Of a stretch of DNA of 64,000 bases, positions 44,601 through 56,254 are shown in pieces; the stretch's first letter is position 1; the number at the start of each line of letters is the position of its first letter. Under the pieces are notes generated by a model. It was not told the origin of the DNA and ran no database searches. It was given only the letters and a program-made list of their open reading frames with translations. The stretch lies in NCBI GenBank assembly GCA_033816765.1, contig CM066291.1:620001-684000 (forward strand), given 5' to 3'. Source of the stretch: Nothopassalora personata. Lineage: Eukaryota > Ascomycota > Dothideomycetes > Mycosphaerellales > Mycosphaerellaceae. A program made the position numbers and the translations under genes.

Positions 44601-45058
44601 CTGATCGGCGATGGTCTGATCGGACTCGGCGGCCTGTTGAACGAAGGTAATGAGCCTAGATCATTTGCAGGAGGTGCTGCTTCGTGAATGTTGTCGCTGC
44701 TTTTGTCGCGGAAATGGACCTTGTAACGCTTCGTTGCCGGTGCCGAAGGTCGAGAAGATGAGAGATCACTCTCGACATCACGCAACAGGGAGTTGAGTTC
44801 ATCTTGACTCTGGGTATGCTCGGGCTGGTTTTGAGTGGTGGGTGAAGGAGGAGGTCTCTGGTGTGCGCCGGATCTCAATCGCTCCTGTGCTCGCTGAAAG
44901 AGTTCCTGGGAAGACGCTCTGGAAGGCTCTGCGTAGGGAGGTTCTGACGCTTGATAGGAGACGTCGTCTGTGCTGGTGAGGAGGCGCATTGTTGCGCCAT
45001 TGTGTGAAGTATCGTCATCGTAGCCAGGTGGAGGCCCATAGCTATTCGGCGCGGCCAT
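41657..45058 (-). CDS. Chitin synthase, division 1 (class I/II type)
   Basis: 1133 residues in one exon. The disordered N-terminus contains a three-fold PSPIRP repeat. The Chs1N-type region ([20 protein letters not shown]) leads to the family 2 glycosyltransferase core: [20 protein letters not shown], a DVGTKPG motif, AEDRILCWE near residue 683 and QRRRWLNG near 722. These residues catalyse beta-1,4 polymerisation of N-acetylglucosamine from UDP-GlcNAc. About seven membrane helices follow. The enzyme acts at the plasma membrane in wall and septum synthesis. The C-terminus is unusually Ser/Trp/Gly-rich ([17 protein letters not shown]). Class I is most likely from the core sequence, not certain. 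Confidence 0.93.
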   Translation of the reverse strand: MAAPNSYGPPPGYDDDTSHNGATMRLLTSTDDVSYQASEPPYAEPSRASSQELFQRAQERLRSGAHQRPPPSPTTQNQPEHTQSQDELNSLLRDVESDLSSSRPSAPATKRYKVHFRDKSSDNIHEAAPPANDLGSLPSFNRPPSPIRPSPIRPSPIRPTSRGPSILDGAPGMPPPGNDYDPYRPSSRSAQSPSKHFGTPRGSREYVRPPATNVPFEPADINGAPRPGTPSSQYGGSPKRPLPPAPLFAAGRPPSMDIDREKEPEMTSISIDGPDDVFGMPTGESEIADGRPVLESRDSFVSDSTLADGDGMYSAKLDGDDDLYGPAPSGKQERRGARQAQMAKKEVRLINGELILECKIPTILYSFLPRRDDVEFTHMRYTAVTCDPDDFVDRGYKLRQNIGQTARETELFICVTMYNENEIDFTRTMHGVMRNIAHFCSRAKSRTWGKDGWQKIVVCVISDGRAKVHPRTLDALAAMGCYQSGIAKNLVNQREVTAHVYEYTTQVSLDSDLKFKGAEKGIVPCQMIFCLKEKNAKKLNSHRWFFNAFGRALTPNVCILLDVGTKPGDDSLYHLWKAFDRDSNVAGAAGEIKAAKGRMGLSLLNPLVASQNFEYKMSNILDKPLESVFGYITVLPGALSAYRYHALQNDETGHGPLSQYFKGETLHGQDADVFTANMYLAEDRILCWELVAKRNERWVLKYVRTATGETDVPDTVPEFVSQRRRWLNGAFFAAVYSLLHFKQIWVTDHTIARKILLHIEFLYQSVQLLFTFFSLGNFYLTFYFIAGSLADKKVDPFGHGIGNFIFIVLRYTCVITIMIQFILSMGNRPQGAKKMFLASLIVFSIIMCYNIFAAIYIVVRQLINGIDISFGNNTFTNLIISTLSTVGLYFLMSFMYLDPWHMFTSSGQYFTLLASYICTLQVYAFCNTHDVTWGTKGDNVINKDLGVAMTNKNGTVELEMPSEQLDIDSGYDEALRNLRDRIEVPVPGVSESQMQEDYYKSVRTYVVIVWMSMNAILAMGVSEIYSNTHVGDNYYLKFILWSVACLALFRAIGSTAFLIINMIQSIMDGKLKWSSKASSAFGGSSKSGLGGGRSVGGWSSKLSTPSWMSSTGSWLSSKASSWTPSSIGSNFGR

Positions 45059-45825
45059 GTCGTGGTCGTTGGTGGTGGAAGCGAGCGGAATGCAGACTCG
45101 AGAAATGCAATCTTGTTGTTGTGGTCAGATCTCGCCTATGCGCCAAGCATGTTTTCAGTGGTTCTTCGTAGAATCGCACAGCAGGAGGACCGTATGATGT
45201 TCAATAGTCTGCGGCAGCGCAGTGGAAGTAGATTGCTTTGACGTGATGTTTGATGTGTTTCCGGCGGTTGTAGTTCTAGGACTCGTCAGACGCGTGCTGC
45301 TGATTATCACCATGGCAACAATCCGATCCGACCTCCAAGATTAGTTCTAGCGAACTCTTTGGAGAATTTGATGGGAAGACGACGACATTGCTGCAGAGAT
45401 CAGTTTAAGACGTTGTTGTTGTACCTTGGTCGTCGCATCTTGTGACAGGACCCATCACAACTCCCGCCATCTCCCATCGCTATCGACGATAGCCGCGCGT
45501 AGCTGTATCTCATGTCTACAGTGCGCTGAGATGAGGCCGGTGATGGCGAGAACAACATCCGCGGAATCCCATGCAATTCGGATCACACAGGGTGTTCGAC
45601 AACTTCACTTCCACGTCTCACTTTCACCGAAGGATGATGATAGATTGGTTAACTTGCAGCGTCACGATATAAGGAATCCACATACCAAGACTACCTCTAA
45701 CGCTACTCGTAGCAGCTACTCTTTCCCAACGGGCCTCGTTGCCCAATAGATCAGAGCCACCAAGGACCATTTCTCGTGTGATCACTCACAGTATGAAACC
45801 CAACCTAGTCATCTATCGCCTGCAC
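45059..45825. promoter_or_regulatory. Chitin synthase upstream region
   Basis: 767 bp between the chitin synthase start and the 3' end of the secreted-protein gene. No gene is supported; promoter elements of the chitin synthase should lie here. Confidence 0.4.
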
Positions 45826-47327
45826 CTAATCCACATACGTCAACCCATTGCACCTCGTCCTGCACCATCCATCCCAGGCAGTAGCTGGATAATCAGCAGT
45901 CCTCAAGCAAAACTTCGCGCACTTGATCTTATTTCCCCTCATAACCGAGTTCAGCTTCGGCATTCCATCAAAGGCCGGAAGGAAGATGCCATGCTCATCC
46001 TCAGCCTTGACCTGGACCGCAAGCTTCTCACACCTGATGCCTTGCTTGCCCCAAGTCTTGCAGCCGGACTTGCAGAAATCTGCGCGGGCTCCAGACATAT
46101 CTTCGTCAGAAAAGGTGCAGGTCTCGGCGTCTTTGGTAATGAATTTCTTCATGACGGGCATGCTGATGGTGGAGGGGCTTGGCTTGGGCGCGACAGGTGT
46201 GATGCGAGTTGCGCGATCTTCAGATTTCTCCGGCTGGGAAGAGTACCATTTGAGAGGTCTCTCCTCCATGACCTGATCGTAGAGCTTGCTGCAGTCTTGC
46301 ATATATTGCCAAGCTTCCTGACCGGGACCGGCAAGGCAAGCTTCACAATAGGTCTTGAGAGTCTTCGACATCATGGCTGGGTCTGGATTATACTTGGCGC
46401 TGCACAGATCCTCCCCGACTAGGAGAGGTCCGCGATTTCCGGGACCGCCGACACCGCGCTGCTGAACCCCTCCATGTTCATTGTCGCCATTGGGCAAGAC
46501 AGGCCAGATGGGTAGGTGATGGCCAGGATCCTCCAATCCCACCTCCGAAGGACGTACAGCAGTGGGCAGCGGCTCATCGTGCATGATATCGTGAGCCCCA
46601 CCGCGACCGCGCCGCTGGACTTGATGGATTACATCGCGAGACGATAGAGGTCTGAGGGGTCCCAGGTGATCGCCAGTATCGTCCAGAACGACGGGATCGT
46701 TGGGACCAGGTACTTCAAGCTCACTGCCCTGAAGCTCTTTGAACAAGACGCGAGCGACACCAGGAAGTGGATCGGAGGCCGTATGCTTCCCGCACTTGAC
46801 GGCGACGTACTGGCCATCAACATCAACAGACCAATCCATGAGGCACTCTTTATTCCACATCATGGAGCCCCTCATAACATAATAAGGCTAGGACACATTA
46901 GCAATCTGCAGGAGACAATGTTAGGGGGGAAACTTGAACGTACCGCCGTCCGGCTCTCATCATACTCCCAGTGTCTACACACTGGGATGGCTGAACGCTT
47001 TGGAAACCCTTTCTTCTCATCGCCCGCCCATTGTTCCGCGCTCCATTTCGTGCAGGCTTTACCTTGGGTGAAAAGAACCTCCTCGGCCGAGTAAGAAATT
47101 GGTGCCATATTTATCTTTGGCTCTTTGGACTTGTCGGCAAGAGTAGCAGCCGAGAGGTCACCTTCGTCGGCAGTTCCAGGTGTCGTAAGCTTGGTAGCAA
47201 GCTTCTCAGAATGAGCGCCTTCTGCTGTCAGGACCGAGCCTTGGGTAGCGTTGACTGGTAGGTAGGCGGCGCTGGTGCAGGAGCAGAAGGCCAGAATCGC
47301 CGCAGCGATGGCCGCGGTCATCTTCAT
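45826..47327 (-). CDS. Secreted cysteine-rich protein
   Basis: Exons 47327-46944 and 46887-45826 with a 56-bp intron (GTACGT, branch GCTAAT, CCTAG) give 481 residues. A clear signal peptide starts the protein (MKMTAAIAAAILAFCSCTSA, cut near AYLP). The mature protein has scattered Cys pairs: CRHWEYD, WNKECLMDW, a CEACLAG motif, and a dense C-terminal module with DFCKSGCKTWGKQGIRC, CAKFC and WCRTRCNG. No enzyme signature is seen and the family is not recognised. It could be a wall-associated or effector-like protein; that is inference from secretion and Cys content only. Both the intron borders and the phase support the model. Confidence 0.7.
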
Positions 47328-47689
47328 AGTTGTTGATTGTATTGTGGGTATCGGTTGGTGATTGGCAACAGCAGTAGTAGCACAAAGGTTGTGAGAATGC
47401 TGGAGAGAAAGAAAAGCGCATGGGCTTCTGTGGGAATCTAAAGTAGAGGTTTTTTTGTGCTGAGGATCATTTGAGAACATTTGAAGATAGAGGATAAGGT
47501 AGCTTTTGCTTACAGCTCGGCTGAAGCTATCGTGACTTCTGTGCTCGCTGAGTGGCCGTGGTCAGCATGCTTTGAGGACGAAAGCTGAGCAGCTTCGATG
47601 GCGTAGACAATCTTGCAGCTTACCAACAGAATCGAAACAGTAAACCCACGACCGAATGCATATTATGGCGACTGCGTGCTACACGCTGC
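47328..47689. promoter_or_regulatory. Upstream region of the secreted-protein gene
   Basis: 362 bp between this start and the 3' end of the HIT gene. Nothing further is supported. Confidence 0.4.
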
Positions 47690-48360
47690 TCAATGATACT
47701 TCTCCATATACCTCAGAGCCTGATCATCCTCATCAATGCCCGCCTCCTTCGCATGCGCTCTCGGATCCCCCTCGTCCTTCTGCATCTCCTCTCTCAACCA
47801 CCTCGCCTCCTTATCCATCTCTTCCTTCGTCCTCGGCGTCCTCTCCTCATCCTTTGCCCACTCCCCAGCTTTCCTCTCTGCCTCTTTCTGGTGCTTCCCA
47901 ATATTTCCCTCCTCGCCCTCAAGCCACTCATGCACCTTATCACCCTCACCCGGATCGCCCTTCGTCCTTGGGATCACGTGGCAATGCACATGCGGCACAC
48001 TCTGGCCTGCCGCTTCGCCATCCTGAACCGCGACGTTGAAGGCTTCGGCTTTGTAGACGCGCTTAAGTGTCCGCTCGATGCGGGTGACGGTGTTGAAGAG
48101 GTCGCTGATCTCGTCCTTTGTGAGTCCAGACAGGCGAGGTTCGACGCGGAGGGGGGAGACGAGGATGTGACCGGGGAGGAGAGGTTTGAGGTTCACGATC
48201 GCGAAGGAGTATTTCGTGATGTGAAAGACCTACCGTTGGCTTAGCCGGAGTGTGGTGTGCGCGGCTTGGAAGACAACTGTACTTGAGATGTCACGTCAAA
48301 GGCCGCAAACTTGATCAGGCGACCTGGGAAGGACATGGTGTCTGATGTTGAGGTGCTCAT
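47690..48360 (-). CDS. HIT-family hydrolase (Fhit/Hnt2-like)
   Basis: Exons 48360-48283 and 48229-47690, intron 53 bp (GTACAG to GGTAG), 205 residues. The sequence ITKYSFAIVNLKPLLPGHIL and the histidine triad HVHCHV within QSVPHVHCHVIPR define the Fhit branch, which splits diadenosine tri- or tetraphosphate into AMP and a nucleotide; the middle His is the nucleophile. An insertion rich in Lys and Glu (residues about 130-185) precedes the C-terminal RYMEKYH. A second in-frame ATG at 48336 is possible. Confidence 0.88.
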
Positions 48361-48899
48361 TGATGATTGTGGTAGAAAGGGAGCTGAACGGTGGTCAAGC
48401 ATGCACTGCTTTCGAGATTCACTTCTCGGAGTCTGCAATGACGTAGTCGACAGGGATGCTCATAGCAGGGCAAGAAACAACAGGCGCTCACAGACATATT
48501 GCCAGCGAACAATGCCGTTTGCCACGCCGTATCTTGGCGGAGGATAAGCAACTCCTGGCTGCGGCGCCTGAAAGCTTTCAGGTTCTTGACGATAGAGTAT
48601 GGGCCATGATTGTATATAAATACTGGCACGTGGTCTTGATGCCGAAGTATCCACATTTCGTTACGAAGAGATTTAATTATACTGATACGAAGCTCAATGA
48701 TACCGTCTCTCAGTAAGAATCATGCTGTTTAGTTCACTTCTCACGTATCTCAACGGGATCTTCCAGCTAGCTGCGACAGATCAACCCTGTCTCTTGAAGA
48801 ACTAGTCCACGCTCTACAGCAAGCATCTCTGCACAACAAAGAACGTGCCAAGAAGCAAGCCCGCAGTAGCCGTAAAGACCATCCCCCGATGCGAGTCAC
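48361..48899. promoter_or_regulatory. HIT gene upstream region
   Basis: 539 bp holding the HIT promoter and the 3' end of the transporter gene. No gene is supported. Confidence 0.4.
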
Positions 48900-50319
48900 C
48901 TAATCATCATCAGCAAGGGCAACCAAGAACCACGAATTCCAGATCACAATACCTTCCCTCGTCACCCCCAACGCCGCCACCACAAAGACATTCAACGGCA
49001 ACCTCATCATCCCATAGACCTTCCCGCGCACCGCATCCCCCACAAGCTCACTCTTCAACCTCGCCATAGTAGGAAAATACAACCCCACGCAGCCCTCAAA
49101 CAGCGCGAACGACCAGAACGCCACTACTTCCGCGGTAGTAAGGACCGGTAGCAACAAGCTGATCGCGGCCATTGCGAGGACGCTGAGCAGTATTCCGGTG
49201 GTGTCGCGCTCGTTGCGGAGGTTCAGAGCGGAGAAGACCATGGAGCCCATCATCATGGCGGACATGAAGCAGCTGAAGATGAGGCCGAAGGGGGGCGGGG
49301 TGGTGATGTTTTGGGTGGAGCGGGCAGATTTGAGGGAGGGGGACCAGAAGAAGACGAAGAGGTACATGGAGCCTTCGAAGATTGTGGTGGCGGCTGCAAG
49401 GGTGAGGACGCGTTTGTCGGAGAATGTTGTTCGGAGGCTGTGGAGGGGTTTGGACTGGGTGTGGTTTTCTTGGTCTCGGTTGGGGATGGTGGTGGCGTAG
49501 TTCTCATTCTTGCTCGTCGTCAGCGTTGGGCGTGCTCGATGGTCAGAAAGCGACTTACCCAGAATTTTCCGATCCCAACACCAGCTGCGGCTAGACACAC
49601 AGTCGCCAACATGAACGGCGCAGTCTTCGTTTTTGTCCAGCTCACCACGGCCTCCCCAACGACTCCCGCCAGTATTGCCACCACTCCGCTCAATGTCACA
49701 CTAGTGCTGAACATATCGCCCAGTCTCAGACCATCGCACAGACCTCTGGCGTGGTATTCGGCTATCATCCACGTCTCGAACACCGAGTATAGCAGAGTCG
49801 TGCTCAACCCTCCCAGTGCCCGACCTACGAAGAGCATGCTGATATCGTTGCTGAGGACCGAGAGGCAAGATAGGGAGTATGTGACGCAGAAGGTCATGCA
49901 GGCTCGCTTTCGTCCATATTTATCGGCCAAGGACCCCACGAAGGATGCTGTGATTGCGGCGGCGACGAAGCCTGTTGTAAAGAGAGCTGCTGTGAGAGCT
50001 TCGGAAAGGCGTTTTTCGTCTTTGTAGAGGGTGTACATGTAAGGTCCCTACGAACAATTTAGTATGTGTAGGTGGAAATAGATGCTTTGAATTTTGATCT
50101 GACCTGCAACCAGTCTGCCGCCATTGCCAATATGTACACACCAAAGTACATCGTCTTGAAATTCTTGACATTTTGTTCCGAAATTTCGTCTTTTGGCAGT
50201 GCTAACGTTGCTTCTTCTTTCTCATCGATGCTGCTGGACGAGGACTGCTGGTGCCGGTGGTAGGCCAATGCTGCGTTGAAGAGGATCAATGCTGCGAAGT
50301 AAATGCCGTAGAATTCCAT
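48900..50319 (-). CDS. MFS transporter, MFSD5 (molybdate-anion) type
   Basis: Exons 50319-50104, 50047-49559 and 49508-48900, introns of 56 and 50 bp, all in phase; 437 residues. The order of motifs is that of the MFSD5/MOT2 family: YILAMAADWLQGPYMYTLY, ATGFVAAAITASF-like second helix, GSLADKYGRKRAC (the MFS loop 2-3 signature) and GRALGGLSTTLLYSVFETWM. Twelve membrane helices can be traced. Algal and human members import molybdate; the substrate here is inferred from family only. The short final exon region ends in LADDD. Confidence 0.85.
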
Positions 50320-50597
50320 GGTTGCTTAGTGTTTATGCATGGGGGCATCATCAGAGAACAGAGAACGGTCTTTTGTCCTCATCAATGATCCTGATTCAAT
50401 GATGGGCCATACCATATCTTTTCACATTCTTGGTGTAACATGCCGAGTATCCCTGCATAAGAGCTTCACAATCACATTCCCTCGCGCGTCGAGAATGCGT
50501 TGCGAGTTTCAACGCGAACCTGATTATTAGAGAAGAGTGACTTTCCGGGACCGCTCTTGCTACAATCAACCGCATCAAGGTTAAACACATCAACATC
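50320..50597. promoter_or_regulatory. Divergent promoter, MFS / methyltransferase
   Basis: 278 bp between divergent starts. No specific site is called. Confidence 0.4.
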
Positions 50598-51581
50598 ATG
50601 ACAGTCCAACCAAATCGGTTGCCATTCTTGCTGGCCTCGGTCGGGCTCATTCTCTTGATCGGCGCGTTTGTCCATCAGATGAACGTCGTCCCGGACAACT
50701 GGAAGAGTCATCTAAGTAAGACTGTCAGTACTGTATCCGCAGGCACAACAGACCAGCTCAAAGATGCTCCAAGCAAAAGTCATGGCGATACCGATGGAGC
50801 AAAGACCTGGCCGGCCCAGCCGTCGCAGTCGTCATTCTACGACATCGCGCTCAAGCATGGCACCGATAAGGTGACCAGACACCACTACCACCACATGTAA
50901 AGCAAAGGGACCCTATGCCGCACACCAATGCCTCAAAACTGATGCGCCCAAAATAGCTACCAGAAATACCTCGAACCCTACCGCCCCAGACCACTCAAGT
51001 TCCTCGAGATCGGACTCGGCTGCGACATGGAATACGGTCCAGGAGCATCGTATTACACTTGGCTCGAATACTTCCCCCAAGTCGACCTCTACTACATCGA
51101 ATACGACGCCGACTGTGCCCAAAAGTGGGCTCATAAGACCACCGGAGCCACCATCTTCAGCGGTGATCAGGCTAATGTTACCTTCTTGCATGAGTTTCTG
51201 GCAGAGGCGGGGATGGACTTTGATGTGATTGTCGATGATGGAGGACATACGATGAATCAGCAAATAACGAGCTTGGAGGTACTGTGGAAAGCTGTCAAGA
51301 AGGGAGGTCTGTACTTCTGTGAGGATTTGCAGACGAGTTGGTGGGATGATAAAGGAGGCGATAGGGAGGCGTCGAAGAAGACCATGGTGAGTCTCTTACG
51401 TGTTGTCTTCGATGTTGTGTTTGGTGCTAATGAGTCGGCTTCCCAGGTGGGTATGATCAAGGAGTTGATTGACGATCTCACTGTTGAGACGGGAGATCAT
51501 GCTAGAAAGCATAGAGTGAGCGAGGACATGTTGTTTGTGGACTGTATGGAAGAGGTGTGCGCGTTCACGAAGAAGGAGTGA
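50598..51581 (+). CDS. Membrane-anchored class I methyltransferase-like protein
   Basis: Exons 50598-50896, 50957-51386 and 51447-51581 give 287 residues. The third-exon intron (60 bp, GTGAGT to CCCAG) is a multiple of three without stops, so retention would keep the frame open. An N-terminal signal anchor (LPFLLASVGLILLIGAFVHQ) is followed by a short stem and a Rossmann-type domain: ALKHGTDKVTRHHYHH, the SAM-binding motif FLEIGLGC, VDLYYIEYDAD, and VIVDDGGHTMNQQITSLEVL. The arrangement resembles macrocin O-methyltransferase-like and related fungal proteins. The substrate is unknown, and the anchor suggests Golgi or ER lumen. Confidence 0.78.
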
Positions 51582-52059
51582 GTTTATTGCTGGGTGATGG
51601 TTCGGGTGCTGGCTCGGTTCTTGCACACGTCTTGTCTTCCTCTCGACTCCGGCCTCAGCAAACATCGAACATACCTCATGCAAGAATCTTCATCTGGCAA
51701 CTCTCGTTGACCGCATTGCTCGTGGACTAGAATAGCCAGACTTCTGGTGGTAAGTCATGTGTTCGAGAGGCAAGGGCCACCACTCCAAGCGAAAGATCCA
51801 TCAGAAGACCAAATCACCTCGCGTGTCTGCTGTCCAAAACCCGTGGTAGCCCAGCAAAGCCCCAAACGCACTGGCCCGAAGACGTATGCGGTGCATGTCA
51901 ATGTGTTCGAGAGAGAAAATGGCAGAAATGTAGGGAGCTATCGAGCTAGCTGACTAATCGCGCAGCAGACTCTCACCTCGGTCTCTGACAATGGAGGTCA
52001 GCATCAACAAATATCTTCTTCTCCATCATCCCATTCGAGCATCAACGACAGCAGAACCA
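51582..52059. other. Intergenic, no gene seen
   Basis: About 480 bp between two plus-strand genes. An ATG at 51991 opens the frame of the next gene 23 codons early but is not preferred. Confidence 0.4.
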
Positions 52060-52619
52060 ATGTCCTCGTCGGATCTGCCAGCCATGCAGTCCGCAGCGGC
52101 CAAGTTCTTCACGGCAAAACACTTTGCAGTAGCAGGCGCATCCTCAGAAACTCGTAAATTCGGCCACCGGGTATTCGTATGGTACTTGCAACACAATCTA
52201 CCGGCAATACCCATGAACCCGAAGCTACCATCAGTAAAGGTGCAGAATAAGACATATGACACAGTGCCCTCGCCTTCGAAAGTTTCGAATCCAGGAGAGA
52301 CGAGCTTGTCAGTCATAACGCCACCTCCGGTCACGGCCGAACTACTGAAGGAGGCTAAGGATTCTGGAATCATGGCAGTCTGGCTACAGCCTGGATCTTT
52401 TACGGACGAGATTTTGGAATACGCGCTTGAAAATTGGCCTGGTGCTGCTATAGGTGGCTTTGCGGAAGGAACCGTCGGCGGTGAAGGCTGGTGCGTGCTT
52501 GTTGACGGTGACCAGGCCATGGAGGACGCTAAAAAGATAAAGTCCAAGCGGTAAGTCGAACGCTGAGATCGAGTTAACGTACTTTCCTCTGACTTTGCAA
52601 TAGATCATCGAAATTGTAG
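52060..52619 (+). CDS. CoA-binding domain protein
   Basis: Exons 52060-52550 and 52604-52619 give 168 residues ending RSSKL; without the 53-bp intron the frame stops four codons earlier. A Rossmann CoA_binding_2 domain fills the protein: FFTAKHFAVAGASSETRKFG (glycine-rich turn), IPMNPKLPSVKVQNKTYDTV, LSVITPPPVTAELLKEAKDS and IMAVWLQPGSFTDEILEYA. It resembles bacterial YccU and the N-terminal domain of succinyl-CoA ligase alpha. The cellular role is not known. Confidence 0.85.
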
Positions 52620-52639
52620 GAGCAGGTCGCGACACTACA

Positions 52640-53155
52640 GTGTGTCAGCTGCAGACAGGAAACCCCATCAACGTCGACTTTGCTCTGTCGAGCAAGTATC
52701 GACACCTCTGCGACTTTATGTTGGCTAGATCTCGAAGAGAGCCACGATGGAGTTTCCTGTATGCAGCTGATACCCTGTACATGGTGATGGACCGAGAACA
52801 ACAGCACCAGCTCGCGAACGGAGGATCTACGAGGACCATGTATACAGAGCTCGATCTTGAAGCACAGGATGTCTGTTTCGACGAGTTACAGGCCGCATGT
52901 GAAATCTTGTTGGGAGTAACGAGCATACATCGTGAACTTGTTCGCAAACAGGTCTTGGAAGATGCGTCTCTTGCGAACCACAGGAGGTTTGTGTCCCGTC
53001 CTCTCATGCCTACCACTGTTTCATTCTCGTCTTTCTCCGAGGTAATCATCATCCCGTCCTCAGCATCGACTTCGCCAACATCACGTGCTGCCAGCCCTAT
53101 TCGAAGCGACAAAAGGGTCGGGACTGCGGGGATTCGGACCTACCCAGTTAGTTAG
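52640..53155 (+). CDS. Hypothetical protein, weak support
   Basis: 171 residues, starting 20 bp after the previous gene (MCQLQTGNPINVDFALSSKY). The first 115 residues look protein-like and helical; the tail is Ser/Arg low complexity. No family is recognised. It may be part of the 3' region of the CoA-binding gene. RIP-mutated DNA starts just after it. Confidence 0.3.
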   Translation: MCQLQTGNPINVDFALSSKYRHLCDFMLARSRREPRWSFLYAADTLYMVMDREQQHQLANGGSTRTMYTELDLEAQDVCFDELQAACEILLGVTSIHRELVRKQVLEDASLANHRRFVSRPLMPTTVSFSSFSEVIIIPSSASTSPTSRAASPIRSDKRVGTAGIRTYPVS

Positions 53156-53305
53156 CAAATCGATCTTGAGCCTCCCATACCTTATTATCGTTATATCTCT
53201 TCGTTTTGAAGCCTCAGTACTACCAGTTTTGCTAGAAATAAGGTGTTGTTGCTCGCTCTATCCAGCGCACTCGTTGTCTACGTGTCCGGAGGCCTTACCG
53301 TCGTT

Positions 53306-53437
53306 GCGCGACCCCCTATCGTAGCCATGGCGCTATTATCTATTCAAGATCAGAACCTTATTCAATAGTGTCTCGAGAACGATTAGCTTGCACCGTTAGT
53401 AGTCCAGTTATTGTTAGTAGACAATAGGGGGTCGCGC
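53306..53437. repeat. 14-bp inverted repeat pair
   Basis: GCGCGACCCCCTAT at 53306-53319 and its exact complement at 53424-53437, the latter at the left edge of the Tc1/mariner relic. They may be terminal repeats of adjoining elements or of a small MITE between them. Confidence 0.6.
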
Positions 53438-54352
53438 AGTGCTATCTAGGTGCGGATTAAGCGCTTTAGAGCGACTAGAACAGTATAGCTAGTAGAAGGA
53501 GGCAGACCACGGTTAATTGAACCTTATATGCGCGACTAGTTGCTAGATATCGTCGTAGCAAAGAGCACGTACTAGTCTAAAGAGCTAGTATACTTCTTAC
53601 ACGCTAAGTTTAGCGTGCTTATAACATCTAAGACAATGGATCGCCTACTAAGTAGTAAGGACTTCTCGAAGAAGAAGATATCGCGTATCGCGGAGTAGCG
53701 CAACCCTATAGTAAGGGCGATGTTTAAAGGCCTACTACAGTAATATAAGGAGGACTAATTAGTGTATATCGATAAGACATACTACAGTAATAAGGTAGCC
53801 TACCGGACGCGTAGCTAGAGCCTAAGAGGCATGCCGGTATACGACCCTTAACACCTCCATTACAGCGAGCGATTTACTATATTACCGGCATACACTATCG
53901 AGGGGTATCTAGCGAATCCGCTAATTAAGCCTAGTAGCATAAAGAAGGTAGACTTTATCGAGTAGTTAATGCTATACGTACTGCCGTAGTGTAGCCGCTA
54001 CCCTACGCTACGGTTAGTTATTATTATGGACAACTGCGTAACACACGATCGTGTTAATATCGAAGCTATATACGAAGAGGCTAGCGTAAGGATACTGTTC
54101 TTACCGCCGTACTCACCGGATTATAATCCAATTAAGAAGACGTTTCGTCTACTAAAGAGGTAGATTAGACAGTACGCTTATATAATGCCGGAGTATGGTA
54201 AACATAACTAGTAGGCCAAGTTTAAGGTGTTTCTTAAGGCGGCTTACGACGGTTAGTCGCACGGTATCGACTATAGCGTAATCTTTCGCAGTTATTACGT
54301 TCTTAAGGATAGTTATACGGTCGATCCGGCGCTTCTAGCGATAGATTTATAA
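53424..54352 (+). pseudogene. Tc1/mariner transposase relic, RIP-mutated
   Basis: Between frequent TAG stops the strand reads as a DDE_3 transposase: a helix-turn-helix region, the first catalytic Asp region (IDKTYYSNKVAYRTRS), ERFTILPAYTIEGYL, the second Asp in VIIMDNCVTHDRVNIE, and LPPYSPDYNPIKKTFRLLKR. The third catalytic acid is expected within PDYNPIEKTF; here it reads Lys, a G to A change. Stops stand where Trp and Gln belong. The copy is dead. Confidence 0.8.
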
Positions 54353-55792
54353 TCGGTTCGTAATAGATAAGGTGGAAGTAGACGCGCTAAGTCGAGCGTA
54401 AGTTGTGTTATGTTAATTAGAGTCGTAGTAGCTACGATATCGACCTTACTGTCGCTAGTACTTCATCTAAAGCTACAGTTGCGGCCTACCCCGCTAGCGC
54501 GTTTTGCGGCGATCCGCTAGGCTTCGCGTAATACATAAAGGTGTTATAACGACATATGTATTTATTTTAAACGCGCAATTATCTTAAATATATCGTCGGT
54601 AAATCATAAAAAAATCCGCTTATTTGTAGCTACTATAGTTGTATTAATCTTAAATCGTCTTATAAAAAGTTATGCCCTAAAGCCGCACCTTAGTCGTAGT
54701 TCGAGCTAGAGCTAGAGTTATAAGCTAGCTAGCTAGGGTCCAAAACGATAGATTTTAAGAACGTAACAACCACGGTAGCTATAAACGTGCTTATTGTTTT
54801 ATTTTATACGTACTACATTTAATCGACGCGTGAAACGTATTTTATAACAAAGGGTTGTGTTATGCGGTGCTAGTATAGCTATAAACATGTAAAAAGCCGG
54901 CTTCGCGCTAGTGTCGGGCTTACCCGTTAGGGTCTAGATAGGTCTTAGCTCCCTAGCTAATGCCTCGAGGCTACGCTTATAACACTATAGCTAGCCTACC
55001 CTATAAGAATAACACAACTACAACTACTAGAGAAATATACATTGTATACTCGCTATATATTTTAATATCGCTAAAGAAGCTCGTGTTATCCGTTTATTTA
55101 TATGATTTTTTTCTATGTCGTAGTAATGCGAGAAACATCGTGAATCTAGTAAGCCGTAACTCTACCTTATAACCCTATAATAGCGTGCCCTTAACTCATA
55201 AATAGGCCGTCGTTACTGCTTATTAACTAAGCGATATTACTAGCACCTTTAGTAGCGATATATCGCGGTAACTACTTACGGATTACGTCTCTTACACCCT
55301 TCTATTTAACGAGCTTAGCTAACTTACTATCCGTCTCTTTCTTAAGCATTAAGAGGGTGTAGAACTCCTTAAAAAGCTTCTCCTTAGTAGTAAGGATTGC
55401 TAGAGCTATATCGCTATTACGTTTAGCTATCTAGTTGTAGAAAGAGCGCACTTCTTAGCGTGTTTCTATGTTAATGCCCTACGGTAGCGGAGACGACTTA
55501 TTATGTCGTTATTAAGGCGGATAAGTAGTCGGATAGTTAGTTAGATAAGGCGGTAACGTCGCTAAGGGCAATTAAGTAGGTAATTAAGGTAGCTAGCTAC
55601 TATAATATTACGGTATTATAGGCGGATATTAGTAGCTATAATATAGCATTAGAGGTGCTTATAACGGCGCAGTCGCTACAATCGGTTAACTACCTATTAT
55701 CGACGGCGTTAGCGTATTATTAGGTAAGTTATTCTTACTTCTCCTTAGTATAGATGTAAGGGGCAGCCTAGTAGCTAACCCTTATATATAGC
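54353..55792. other. RIP-mutated DNA, unassigned
   Basis: Dense stops in all frames and the same TAG/CTA-rich composition as the transposase relic. Some minus-strand phrases near 55310-55400 look protein-derived, but no domain is recognised. The chromovirus has inserted at its right end. Confidence 0.5.
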
Positions 55793-55797
55793 CTTAT
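55793..55797. repeat. Target-site duplication CTTAT (left)
   Basis: CTTAT precedes the left LTR and recurs at 62780-62784 after the right LTR. Confidence 0.85.
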
Positions 55798-56179
55798 TGT
55801 TATTGTCTCGTTCCAGGGCTAGTCTCAAAGAGAGATAAGTCAAGTCACGTGGCGGGATTATTCTTTGGAGAGGCTGAAGCAAGCTGAGCGAAGATGAATA
55901 ATTGGAATAAGAGTTGTATTCCAATCAGTGAGATAGTAACATGAGTTGAACGCATTAGAACCATAAGGGTTTCTAGCGTTCCTAAATACAAAGGAGATTC
56001 GTAGATCTCGGTGATCAGTCTGATCAGTCTGAGCATGAGCAGTCTGATCAGTCTGAGCATGAGCAGTCTGATCGCTCCAAGTCTGAGCGCTCAGGCAGGA
56101 TGAGTCACGTGTTCGTCTTTGAGTCACGTGTTCGTCTTGTCATTATGATTCCAGGGTCCATGGGAATCATTCCGTAACA
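55798..56179 (-). repeat. Chromovirus 3' LTR
   Basis: Identical to 62398-62779. Contains a 24-bp tandem unit (AGTCTGATCAGTCTGAGCAT and four more bases) repeated 2.4 times at 56017-56073, a 19-bp unit with CACGTG repeated twice at 56101-56138, and a further GTCACGTG near 55845. Confidence 0.95.
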
Positions 56180-56254
56180 CCATCCCCTTCTTAGCCTAGC
56201 TTCGTCCCGAAGCTTCTTAAGTCATGTTGTACTTCCTTTTCGTGTCTCGCAACG

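Noticed and set aside
44580..44632. 15-bp repeats as a regulatory array
   Set aside because: They encode the PSPIRP repeat of the chitin synthase N-terminus.
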